A stretch of 64,000 nt of DNA from Armatimonadota bacterium. GTDB lineage: Bacteria; Armatimonadota; UBA5829; DSUL01. Below, in pieces: positions 33,510 through 40,788 of the stretch. The notes beneath the pieces were generated by a model. It made no database searches and had not been told where the DNA came from. It saw only the letters and a list, made by a program, of their open reading frames with translations. The number at the start of each line of letters is the position of its first letter. The first letter of the stretch is position 1. The stretch lies in NCBI GenBank assembly GCA_025998755.1, contig AP024674.1, positions 2,992,162-3,056,161 of the forward strand. The letters are read 5' to 3'. The translations under genes and the position numbers were made by a program.

Positions 33510-35330
33510 CTAAACCTTGACTACCGCTCCCACATTGCAGCGCGCCAGACACTCGCCGCACTTGATGCACAGCTCCGGATCAATGGTGTGCACCTCGCGC
33601 CGCTCTCCGCGGATGGCGTGGGTGGGGCAGAATTTCGCGCACAGCGTGCAGCCTTTGCAGTGCTCTGGGATGATCTCGTAGCGGATCAGCGCCCGGCAGA
33701 CCTTCGCGGGACACCGCTTCTCGACCACATGCGCGATATACTCGTCGCGGAAATACCGCAGAGTGCTCAGCACGGGGTTGGGCGCCGTGATCCCCAGCTG
33801 GCACAGCGATGTCCGGCTGATGGAGGCCGCCAGAGTCTCCAGCTTTTCGATATCCTGCAGCGTCCCCTCGCCGTGCGTGATGCGCGTCAGGATCTCCAGC
33901 ATCCGCTTGGTGCCCTCGCGGCACGGCGTGCACTGTCCGCAGGACTCGTCCACGGTGAACTCCAGGAAGAACCGGGCCACGTCCACCATGCACGTGTCCT
34001 CGTCCATGATGATGAGACCGCCCGATCCCACTATGGAGCCCGCCTGCGCCAGCGACTCGTAGTCCAGCGGAATGTCCAGCAGCTCCTTCGGGATGCATCC
34101 GCCCGATGGGCCGCCGGTCTGCGCCGCTTTGAACTCCTTGCCGCCGGGGATCCCGCCGCCAATCTCATAGACCACCTCGCGCAGAGTGGTCCCGAACGGC
34201 ACTTCGATGAGCCCCGTGTTGTTGATGTTGCCCGCCAGGGCGAACACCTTGGTGCCCTTACTGGTCTCCGTGCCGAAGCTGGAATACCAGAACGGCCCCT
34301 TCTCTATGATCGGTGGGATGTTCGCCAGTGTCTCGACGTTGTTGATGATAGTGGGCTTGCCCCACAGGCCCGAGACGGCCGGGAACGGCGGCTTGGGGCG
34401 CGGCTCGCCACGCTTGCCCTCGATGGAGTGCATCAGAGCCGTCTCCTCGCCGCAGACGAACGCGCCGGCGCCCTTCCGGATCTCCAGATCGAAATCCAGC
34501 TTCCCGAAGATGCCCTTACCCAGCAGCCCGAACTCGCGAGCCTGGTCTATGGCGGTCTGCAGGCGGCTGATGGCCAGCGGGTACTCCGCCCTCACATAGG
34601 CGTAGCCCTGAGTGGCTCCGATAGCATACGCCGCGATGGCGAGTCCTTCGATGACGCTATGGGGATCGCCCTCCAGAATGGAGCGGTCCATAAATGCGCC
34701 GGGATCGCCTTCGTCGGCATTGATGATGACGTATTTCTGATCGGCCTGGACGTTGCGGGCAAACTGCCACTTGCGCCCGGTCGGGAATCCCGCTCCGCCG
34801 CGCCCCCGCAGCCCGGAGTCGCTCACCATTTTGATGACCTCCTCCGGGGTCATGTTCAAGGCCTTCTCCAGCGCGGCATACCCGCCGACGGCGATATACT
34901 CCTCGATGCTCTCCGGATTGATGACTCCCAGGTTGCGCAGGGCGATGCGCACCTGCTTGGCGAAGAACGGATGCTCGGAGATGGTGGGAATCTCGTGCTC
35001 GGAGGGATCCTTCGGCAGCAGGCGCTGCACCACCCGCCCCTTCAGCAGGTGCTCCTCCGCGATCTCATCCACATCCTGAGGCTTCAGCTTGACGTAGAAC
35101 GTGCCCTCGGGGTAGACGATGAGCACCGGCCCCAGGTCGCACGTGCCCACGCACCCGGTACCGTAGACCGCCACCTCGGTGTTCAGCCCCAGCTCCTGGA
35201 TCTTCGCCTCCAGACGGCGCTGGATCTCCTCCGCGCCGGAAGCCACACATGCCGCTCCCGCGCACACCAGCACGTGGGACCTCTCGATCCGCGGCAGCTT
35301 CTGCTCGTTCGTCACCTCTGTCAGTTCCAT
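33510..35330 (-). CDS. hydB: HydB-like NADH-binding subunit with terminal 2x[4Fe-4S] domain
   Basis: 606 residues. N-terminal 2Fe-2S thioredoxin-like domain (LVCAGAACVASG ... GTGCVGTC), NADH/FMN domain (GLRGRGGAGFPTGRKW, NADEGDPGAFMDRS, GAGAFVCGEETAL), 4Fe-4S motif CGQCTPCREGTKR and a C-terminal bacterial ferredoxin domain (CKGCTLCAKFC, CIKCGECLARC). This is the architecture of HydB in electron-bifurcating hydrogenases. Whether this complex bifurcates between NADH and ferredoxin cannot be read from sequence. It is preceded by a small 2Fe-2S protein and a NuoE-like subunit. Confidence 0.94.
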   Translation of the reverse strand: MELTEVTNEQKLPRIERSHVLVCAGAACVASGAEEIQRRLEAKIQELGLNTEVAVYGTGCVGTCDLGPVLIVYPEGTFYVKLKPQDVDEIAEEHLLKGRVVQRLLPKDPSEHEIPTISEHPFFAKQVRIALRNLGVINPESIEEYIAVGGYAALEKALNMTPEEVIKMVSDSGLRGRGGAGFPTGRKWQFARNVQADQKYVIINADEGDPGAFMDRSILEGDPHSVIEGLAIAAYAIGATQGYAYVRAEYPLAISRLQTAIDQAREFGLLGKGIFGKLDFDLEIRKGAGAFVCGEETALMHSIEGKRGEPRPKPPFPAVSGLWGKPTIINNVETLANIPPIIEKGPFWYSSFGTETSKGTKVFALAGNINNTGLIEVPFGTTLREVVYEIGGGIPGGKEFKAAQTGGPSGGCIPKELLDIPLDYESLAQAGSIVGSGGLIIMDEDTCMVDVARFFLEFTVDESCGQCTPCREGTKRMLEILTRITHGEGTLQDIEKLETLAASISRTSLCQLGITAPNPVLSTLRYFRDEYIAHVVEKRCPAKVCRALIRYEIIPEHCKGCTLCAKFCPTHAIRGERREVHTIDPELCIKCGECLARCNVGAVVKV

Positions 35331-35422
35331 GGGACCCGTCGTTCTACCTCGCTTCGCCTGATATTCTCAAGTCCGGACGCTTCCCGGAGCCTTTCCCTCT
35401 GCGGCCTCGCGGGGCCGCCGTC

Positions 35423-35782
35423 TCAACGCGTGATGACGTAGTCTCCCACCACGTGGCCGTTCACGATATGCTCCGCCACGATCCTGCGGGCCTTCTCCGC
35501 GTCAATCTTTCCGTAGCTCACCGTCTCCGATCCCGCGATGGTCACCTCCACAAGAGGTTCCTGCTCGCACAGCCCTTTGCAGCCGGTCTGCGTGACCGTC
35601 ACATCCGTGATCCCGCGCTTGTTCAGTTCGTCCAGGAGGGCGCTCATCGTCTCCCGCGCGCCCGCAGCGATCCCGCAGGTGCCCATCGCCACGGTCACCT
35701 TGACGCGCTGCTCACCCTCTCGCACTTTCATCGCCTTGATGGCTTCCTCGCGCACACGCTTCAGGTCTTCAAGCGTCTTCAT
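35423..35782 (-). CDS. small thioredoxin-like 2Fe-2S protein
   Basis: 119 residues, a free-standing version of the domain at the N-termini of the NuoF-like subunits. A helix with KRVREEAIKAMKVREGEQ precedes AMGTCGIAAGARE and TQTGCKGLCEQEPLVEV, four Cys for one [2Fe-2S]. Proteins like this recur beside [FeFe] hydrogenases in Firmicutes and Thermotogae and may be an electron carrier or an extra subunit. I chose ATG 35782 (AGGAAAGG upstream); the longer frame to 35845 adds a basic segment without a ribosome site. Confidence 0.9.
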   Translation of the reverse strand: MKTLEDLKRVREEAIKAMKVREGEQRVKVTVAMGTCGIAAGARETMSALLDELNKRGITDVTVTQTGCKGLCEQEPLVEVTIAGSETVSYGKIDAEKARRIVAEHIVNGHVVGDYVITR

Positions 35783-35848
35783 CCCTGTTGCCCTTTCCTT
35801 ACGTGCCCTCGTCCGGCCGGGACGTCTTACGCCCCCTCCGGACAAACC

Positions 35849-36397
35849 TTAATCCAGTTCCAACGCTCCGGCGATCCCCTCCCGCAGATGCTCCTTCAGC
35901 CACTCCGCCACCGGAGGGCTGGACAGAGGCACTCCGTCCAGAGCCGCCTTCACGGTGTCCGAGTCGAACTCGAAGTCGCCCTTGTCGGAGCGGACCCGCA
36001 GGGTGATCCGCCGGTCCTCGTTGCCCGCCGCCAGGGCCCGGATCGTCTCGTGCAGGGCCCCCATGGGAGGGCGGTCAATATGGCTCAGGCCGAACACCGC
36101 CTTCACGGTGGTTCCGCCGCCCGGTTTGCTCTGCACATCCAGGCTCCCGCCGGTGGCCTCGCAGTTCGCCGCCAGCAGCGGCAGTCCCAGCCCCACTCTG
36201 CGCTCCGTCCTTGTCGTGACGAACGGATCCTTCACGCCCGCCAGGATCTCCGGCGGCATCCCGCACCCGTCATCCCGGACGGTGACCGTCAGCGTATCCG
36301 CCTGCCGGTCGGCCTCCACCTCGATGCCGATGCGGCTCGCTCCCGCGCGGATGGCGTTTTCCGCGATATCCAGGATGTGCAGGGAGATCTCCCGCAT
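35849..36397 (-). CDS. GHKL (HATPase_c) ATP-binding protein in hydrogenase operon
   Basis: 182 residues. HILDIAENAIRAGAS is the N box, RDDGCGMPP the G1 box and RRVGLGLPLLA the G2 box of a histidine-kinase ATPase; there is no phospho-accepting His domain and no sensor region. The C-terminal ~70 residues are an extension of unknown function. A protein of this type recurs beside NuoE/NuoF-like hydrogenase genes in Firmicutes, by recollection. It could be a protein kinase acting on an operon product or a regulator of assembly. It starts 18 nt after the NuoE-like gene. Confidence 0.85.
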   Translation of the reverse strand: MREISLHILDIAENAIRAGASRIGIEVEADRQADTLTVTVRDDGCGMPPEILAGVKDPFVTTRTERRVGLGLPLLAANCEATGGSLDVQSKPGGGTTVKAVFGLSHIDRPPMGALHETIRALAAGNEDRRITLRVRSDKGDFEFDSDTVKAALDGVPLSSPPVAEWLKEHLREGIAGALELD

Positions 36398-36415
36398 CGG
36401 CCGGCGCCGGGCAGT

Positions 36416-36907
36416 CTAGCCCTGCTTGTCGCAGGACTCCAGAATCTTGTCCAGTTTCGTCGTCGTGACCGAACCGTGGGTCACATCCCCGGTCACGATG
36501 ACCGGTGCAAGGCTGCAGGCCCCCACGCACCGCACGGCCTCCAGCGTGAAGCGCCGGTCCGGGGTCGTCTCGCCGGCGCGCACGCCCAGCTTGCGCTCCA
36601 GCGACTCCAGGATCTGCTTGGCTCCCCGCACATAACAGGCGGTTCCCATGCAGACCTGGATCTTGGTCTTCCCCGGCGGCACCAGCCGGAAGAAGTGATA
36701 GAAGCTGGCCACGCCATACACGTCCGCCACGGGTATCCCCAGACCCTTCGCCACCGCCACGATGGCCCATCTCGGCAGCCAGCCGATCAGGTTCTGGACT
36801 TCGTCAAGGATCGGGATCAGTGGCCCGGGACGCCCCTGGTTCCGCCGGACGATCTCCAGAACCTGCTCTTCGGTCACCTCTTCCACTGTGCTGCACTGAC
36901 ACGGCAT
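36416..36907 (-). CDS. hydC: HydC/NuoE-like 2Fe-2S subunit (first copy)
   Basis: 163 residues. Same fold as the copy at 32838 but clearly divergent: LIPILDEVQNLIGWLPRWAI, VYGVASFYHFF, ligands CMGTAC and CVGAC. Together with the HydB-like subunit at 33510 it gives a full NADH-oxidising module; the second pair (32838 and 31190) looks like an independent acquisition or ancient duplication, since the sequences differ along their length. It starts 9 nt downstream of the PHP gene. Confidence 0.93.
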   Translation of the reverse strand: MPCQCSTVEEVTEEQVLEIVRRNQGRPGPLIPILDEVQNLIGWLPRWAIVAVAKGLGIPVADVYGVASFYHFFRLVPPGKTKIQVCMGTACYVRGAKQILESLERKLGVRAGETTPDRRFTLEAVRCVGACSLAPVIVTGDVTHGSVTTTKLDKILESCDKQG

Positions 36908-36916
36908 CGTCGAATC

Positions 36917-37657
36917 TCATTCCTCCAGTCGGCGGCCCATCCGGCCGCAGAGTGCCAACCTGATCTCCTCCACCGTCCTCTTCTCCAGCCAGGCCGCTGT
37001 CCACACCTGCCCGATCTCGCTCAGGCGGTGGGCATCCGAAGACCTCACCAGGCCCAGTCCGGCCAGCTGCGGATACCGCGCGCGCGCCTCACCGGGCGTC
37101 AACGCCGCCGATATCTCCACCCCTTCCAGGTCCAGCCCCTCCGGGATGAGACCCAGAACCCCGATCAATCCCGCGAACGTCTTGTCCACGTGGGACGGCA
37201 GCGCCAGTCCCCCCAGATCGCGGATCCGGGCGCACATCTCCTCCAGCCCCGCGTCCGCCGAAGTCACCAGCAGGCGCGGATTGTAGCGGACAAAGTCCCC
37301 GTCCGCCGTCACCACCAGCTGCTGCCCGAAGAACTCCGGCCGGTTGGGCTCGTCCGGCAGGCGGCTCCAGACGAACTCCTGCAACTGTGCGGCCTGCTCC
37401 GGCCGGTCGAAGATGCCCAGCACGTGGACCCCTTCGCGCGTCTCGCACTCGATCCCGGGCAGCACCCGCACTGGCGAGTCCCGCGACGCTTCCACACACG
37501 CGGCGGCGTTCTCCGCGCTGTTGTGATCGCACACGGCGATCACGTCCAGCCCCTCCATCTCCGCCTTCATCACGATGAGCTCCGGCAGCATCTCCACTTC
37601 CGCGCACGGCGACAGCGCCGAATGGATGTGCAGGTCCATCCTGCATCGCCGGAGCAT
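36917..37657 (-). CDS. PHP-domain metal-dependent phosphoesterase
   Basis: 246 residues. PHP motifs DLHIHSALSPCAE, VCDHNSAENAAA, GIECETREGVHVLGIF, LPSHVDK and RSSDAHR supply the His/Asp/Glu set for a trinuclear metal site. Relatives are histidinol phosphatase and the 3',5'-nucleotide phosphatases. In this operon it may remove a phosphate set by the RsbW-like or GHKL proteins, or hydrolyse a nucleotide signal; that is inference. The start may be ATG 37657 or ATG 37639 directly before DLHIHS; neither has a strong ribosome site. Confidence 0.9.
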   Translation of the reverse strand: MLRRCRMDLHIHSALSPCAEVEMLPELIVMKAEMEGLDVIAVCDHNSAENAAACVEASRDSPVRVLPGIECETREGVHVLGIFDRPEQAAQLQEFVWSRLPDEPNRPEFFGQQLVVTADGDFVRYNPRLLVTSADAGLEEMCARIRDLGGLALPSHVDKTFAGLIGVLGLIPEGLDLEGVEISAALTPGEARARYPQLAGLGLVRSSDAHRLSEIGQVWTAAWLEKRTVEEIRLALCGRMGRRLEE

Positions 37658-37673
37658 CGTGGATCTGCCCCGC

Positions 37674-38033
37674 CTACTGCGCTCTCCGGACGCCCATCTC
37701 CCAGAGCCTTCCGCCCGTCTCGTAGCTGGACTCGGCGCTGGAGAGGATCACCACGCCCTCCTCGCGCGCCTTGGCGAGCACCGGTTCCTCCACTCCTCTT
37801 CCCCCGCAGACCACCACGGCGGCCAGCTCCTTCAGGGCGGCCACTGCTACCAGGTTCAGATGGCTCTGCACGGTCAGCCACACCTCGCCGGCCCGCGCGA
37901 AGCCCATCACATCGCTCAACAGGTCCGATGTATACGCGCCGGTCACCTTCCGGCCGTCCGGCGGAGCCGCGCCCAGATCCTTAAGCCCCAGCGTCTCGAC
38001 CACCGTTTTCAGATCCAGATGCCCGTTGTCCAT
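37674..38033 (-). CDS. DRTGG-domain protein
   Basis: 119 residues matching the DRTGG domain: KVTGAYTSDLLSDVMGFARA, VWLTVQSHLNLVAVAALKEL and VVILSSAESSYETGGRLWEMG. DRTGG domains occur in phosphotransacetylase-like and CBS-domain regulators and are thought to bind a ligand. ATG 38033 starts the domain. A second DRTGG gene opens the operon at 40467; both flank the HydS-like gene, hinting at paired sensor partners. Confidence 0.85.
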   Translation of the reverse strand: MDNGHLDLKTVVETLGLKDLGAAPPDGRKVTGAYTSDLLSDVMGFARAGEVWLTVQSHLNLVAVAALKELAAVVVCGGRGVEEPVLAKAREEGVVILSSAESSYETGGRLWEMGVRRAQ

Positions 38034-38043
38034 AACAAGTGAC

Positions 38044-39441
38044 TCAGCGCTCCTCGGGGAGCGACAGCAGCCGCTCAACCCGCTTCTCCTGCTCGCTGTG
38101 TTCGCTCTCCCCGCGATGCATGGCCGGAGGCAGCTTCGCGCTCAACTCTCCCAGCTCCGCGGCCAGCCGCTGGACGCGCGCCCTCAGGACGAACACGCAG
38201 TCGGTCTCCACCGCCTCGCCCCGGACGATGTCCTCTGCCAGAGCCTGACATGTCGGCGCGCCGCAGGAGCCGCAATCCAGACCGGGCAGCTCCGCCAGGA
38301 TCGCCTCCAGGCGCTCCATCCGGCGGATGGCCTCCCGCATATCTCCCGCCAGCGCGAAGGACGCCGACGGCTCGATCGGCACCTCGTGGCGGAAGATCGA
38401 GTCTTCCATCGCCCGGACGGCCTCCTCAGGAGTCGGGATGCCCTCTTCAGGCCGCACCTTTTCCGTCAGGATGCGGATACGGCGTCTGGCGATGAAAGAG
38501 TTCTCCACCGTCAGCACTCCGCCCACGCACCCGCCGGTGCAGGCCAGCGCCTCTACATAGTCCAGCCCGGACAAGCGCCCGCGCTCGATATCCTCGAAAA
38601 TGTCAATCACGTTGTGGACGCCGTCCACGCTGATCTGGCGTCCCAGGGCCACGGCCTGGTTCTCACCGCCCGCCCGGGCCCAGCCCACACCCAGCCCGGT
38701 GGCGGTCATCTTCACCACACCGCCTTCCTGATGCCTCCGCGCCCTGACCGCCTTCGCCAGCGGCCCGAAGATATCGGCGATCGGGATCGCGCCGTCCAGC
38801 GCCGGGCCCAGATACCCCACCGGCTCCCGGATGGCAGTCACCTTGGCCGGGCATGGGCTCAGGAAGAAGATCCCGACCTCATCCGGCCGCACGCCGTACT
38901 TCTCGGCCGCCTCCTTGCGGGCGATCCTGGCCGCCACCCGCACCGGCGCCGAAACCGGCACGATGTGGTCTATCAGGTTCGGGAACCGCACCTGAATCAG
39001 ACGTACCACGGCCGGGCACGATGAGGAGATCAGGGGGCGGACAATGCCGCCTTTTTCGATCTCCTGGCGGATCTTGACGGTCACCAGATCCGCCGCTCGC
39101 GCCACCTCGAAAACGTCATCGAAACCCAGGTCCAGCAGGCCGTCCAACACCTGCTGCGGGTGCACACTGTCGTCAAACTGCCCGTAAAGCGCCGGAGCGG
39201 GCAGGGCAACCTTCACCCGGAAGCTGCCGATCGCATCCAGCGCATCCGCCACCGCCGTCTTGGCGTGGTTGGGACACACGCGGATGCACTCGCCGCAGTC
39301 AATGCAGCGGACATCCAGGATCTCCGCCTTGCCCGCGCGCACGCGAATGGCTTCCGTAGGGCAGTGCTTGATGCAGTTCACGCATCCTTTGCACTTGTCC
39401 TGGATCAGCCGGACAGCATGGAATTGGCTGGGTCGCTCCAT
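38044..39441 (-). CDS. HydS-like [FeFe] hydrogenase homologue with C-terminal FeS domain
   Basis: 465 residues. Two 4Fe-4S (CKGCVNCIKHC, CIDCGECIRVC), then an H-cluster domain with L1 SSSCP, L2 LSPCPAK and L3 ACTGGCVGG, and a C-terminal FeS domain (LDCGSCGAPTC...ETDC). All four cysteines for the H-cluster [4Fe-4S] are kept, but the proton-relay Cys of TSCCP is Ser, and MPCxxKxxE and GGGxP are lost. These are marks of putatively sensory group C/D enzymes; the PAS domain common in group C is absent. Start ATG 39441 precedes the first cluster; a GTG at 39477 would add 12 residues. Likely an H2 or redox sensor. Confidence 0.88.
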   Translation of the reverse strand: MERPSQFHAVRLIQDKCKGCVNCIKHCPTEAIRVRAGKAEILDVRCIDCGECIRVCPNHAKTAVADALDAIGSFRVKVALPAPALYGQFDDSVHPQQVLDGLLDLGFDDVFEVARAADLVTVKIRQEIEKGGIVRPLISSSCPAVVRLIQVRFPNLIDHIVPVSAPVRVAARIARKEAAEKYGVRPDEVGIFFLSPCPAKVTAIREPVGYLGPALDGAIPIADIFGPLAKAVRARRHQEGGVVKMTATGLGVGWARAGGENQAVALGRQISVDGVHNVIDIFEDIERGRLSGLDYVEALACTGGCVGGVLTVENSFIARRRIRILTEKVRPEEGIPTPEEAVRAMEDSIFRHEVPIEPSASFALAGDMREAIRRMERLEAILAELPGLDCGSCGAPTCQALAEDIVRGEAVETDCVFVLRARVQRLAAELGELSAKLPPAMHRGESEHSEQEKRVERLLSLPEER

Positions 39442-39602
39442 CGCGAACAGCGTCCCGTTCCAGCCGGCCTCTTTCACCGGAGGCTCTGCCCTGCAGGTAC
39501 GCCTTCTCCGGGGAATCTGCCGGCACGCTTCGCGCCGCCGCCGGGCCGCAAATCGCAGCCGCCCTCAGGCTCCGGCGGACGGTCGCCCCTCCATTGTCAA
39601 CT

Positions 39603-40043
39603 TCAGGTGGTGTTGTTGAACACCATCCTCACCGTCGTGCCCTGACCGACCACACTTTCGATCTCCAGCCTGTCCGCGCACCGGTCCATGTTCGCCAGCC
39701 CCATCCCCGCGCCGAAGCCCATCTCGCGGATCTCCTCCGGGGCCGTCGAGAAGCCGGGCTGCATGGCCTGTTCGATATCCGGGATGCCCGGCCCCTCGTC
39801 CTTGACCGTGATCGTGATCGTCCTGTCGTCCGTTTCCAGTGTCACGTCTGCGCGGTAGGCGTGGATGACAACATTCATCTCCGCCTCGTAGGCCGCCACG
39901 CTGGTCCTCCGGATGGTATCCGGATGAACTCCCAGCTGCTGGAGGATGCGCCTGATTTTGCTGCTGACCTCTCCGGCCGTCGCAAAGTCCTGCCCCTCCA
40001 CGTGGAACGTGTAAGTCAGTCTGGGAGGGGCGTCCTCCAGCAC
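39603..40043 (-). CDS. RsbW-like anti-sigma factor/serine-threonine kinase
   Basis: 146 residues of HATPase_c type. AAYEAEMNVVIHAYRADVT is the N box, VKDEGPGIPDIEQAM the G1 box, and MGFGAGMGLANMDRCADRL the G2 box, as in RsbW/SpoIIAB. Such proteins phosphorylate an STAS antagonist or hold a sigma factor. No STAS protein or sigma factor gene lies nearby, so the partner may be the DRTGG or HydS-like protein. It starts 4 nt after the first DRTGG gene and is followed by a 126-nt gap before the HydS-like gene. Confidence 0.88.
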   Translation of the reverse strand: MLEDAPPRLTYTFHVEGQDFATAGEVSSKIRRILQQLGVHPDTIRRTSVAAYEAEMNVVIHAYRADVTLETDDRTITITVKDEGPGIPDIEQAMQPGFSTAPEEIREMGFGAGMGLANMDRCADRLEIESVVGQGTTVRMVFNNTT

Positions 40044-40047
40044 GGTC

Positions 40048-40467
40048 CTACTCCAGCGCGCCTTCTGCGGTCTTGACCGCCCTGTTGTTCATCAAATCGT
40101 TCCAGCCGTGCGCCTCCGCTGTGCCCAGAGATCCCGGCAGGCCGGCCTGATACAGGATGCCACACGCCTCGTACAGCGGATAGTTGGACACGAAGAGCGG
40201 CAGGCGCATCTCTTCCGCCAGCGCGATAGTGTTGGCGTCGGGCCGCTTGCCCCGGACGAAGACAATGGCCTTCAGGTCCAGCATCTCCGCCGTGCGCACC
40301 ACCTGAATGGACTGCAGACCAGTGAGCAGCACGCTGCCCGGGCGTGTGAAAGCCAGCACGTCGCTCATCAGGTCGCTGGCCCCCGCGTACTCCACATCCC
40401 GGTCGAGTTCGACATTGCGGGTCAGCACCTCGGCGTCAAGAAGCTCGATTATCTCGCGGAGTTTCAT
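40048..40467 (-). CDS. DRTGG-domain protein opening the hydrogenase operon
   Basis: 139 residues. After REIIELLDAEVLTRN come VEYAGASDLMSDVLAFTRPG, VLLTGLQSIQVVRTAEMLDL and IALAEEMRLPLFVSNYPLYE, the DRTGG pattern seen also at 37674. I chose ATG 40467 at the beginning of the domain; the frame continues to 40530 but that would leave almost no leader after the predicted promoter. First gene downstream of the promoter at 40546. Confidence 0.83.
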   Translation of the reverse strand: MKLREIIELLDAEVLTRNVELDRDVEYAGASDLMSDVLAFTRPGSVLLTGLQSIQVVRTAEMLDLKAIVFVRGKRPDANTIALAEEMRLPLFVSNYPLYEACGILYQAGLPGSLGTAEAHGWNDLMNNRAVKTAEGALE

Positions 40468-40545
40468 TCGACGGTTGGACAAAAGCCTTTCCAGCCGGGG
40501 CGTGCGCCTGCCCTCTCCGGCCTTGCGCACCGGCCACCCTCTTCC

Positions 40546-40574
40546 ATTCTACAGTCCGGCCGCCCCACTGTAAA
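40546..40574 (-). promoter_or_regulatory. sigma-70 type promoter of the hydrogenase operon
   Basis: Minus strand: TTTACA (40569-40574), 17-bp spacer, TAGAAT (40546-40551). Predicted start near 40539, 72 nt before the first DRTGG start. One mismatch in each hexamer and ideal spacing. Confidence 0.75.
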
Positions 40575-40592
40575 CCATTCTAACTCATATCT

Positions 40593-40608
40593 CGTGACTT
40601 TTTTCACA
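40593..40608. promoter_or_regulatory. CRP/FNR/Rex-type palindrome upstream of the hydrogenase promoter
   Basis: On the minus strand TGTGAAAAAAGTCACG: TGTGA, 6 nt, TCACG, nine of ten arm positions matching TGTGA-N6-TCACA. This half-site geometry is shared by CRP-family activators and the NADH-sensing repressor Rex. The centre lies about 61.5 bp upstream of the predicted start, a classic activator position, which favours a CRP/FNR-type activator over Rex, but this is inference. Confidence 0.5.
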
Positions 40609-40788
40609 GTGAATCGCGTCAGCAGAGGCTCGCTCGGGCCTTTCCGCCTTTCGTACTCAATAGTGCCACACGCTGCCCGGCTTTGCAGTAGGCCATTGGT
40701 CCTAATTTCGATACCGGAAAAGCCCGCAGGCAGCACGGCAGGAACCCTCTTGTTCCTCTGAGCAGTAGCCGATTCTGGAGAAACGGCC

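Noticed and set aside
33054-35441. A 795-codon plus-strand open frame opposite the hydrogenase genes
   Set aside because: It lies antisense to hydB and hydC, whose motifs are unmistakable. The translation is rich in Arg/His/Pro/Gln with no domain, as expected for a shadow frame in GC-rich DNA.
35249-37984. A 911-codon plus-strand open frame opposite the small hydrogenase-operon genes
   Set aside because: Antisense shadow of the 2Fe-2S, GHKL, NuoE and PHP genes; compositionally biased and without any recognisable fold.
40593-40608. Firm assignment of the palindrome as a Rex operator
   Set aside because: Half-sites fit Rex and CRP/FNR equally, and the -61.5 location is atypical for a repressor; left as a family-level call.
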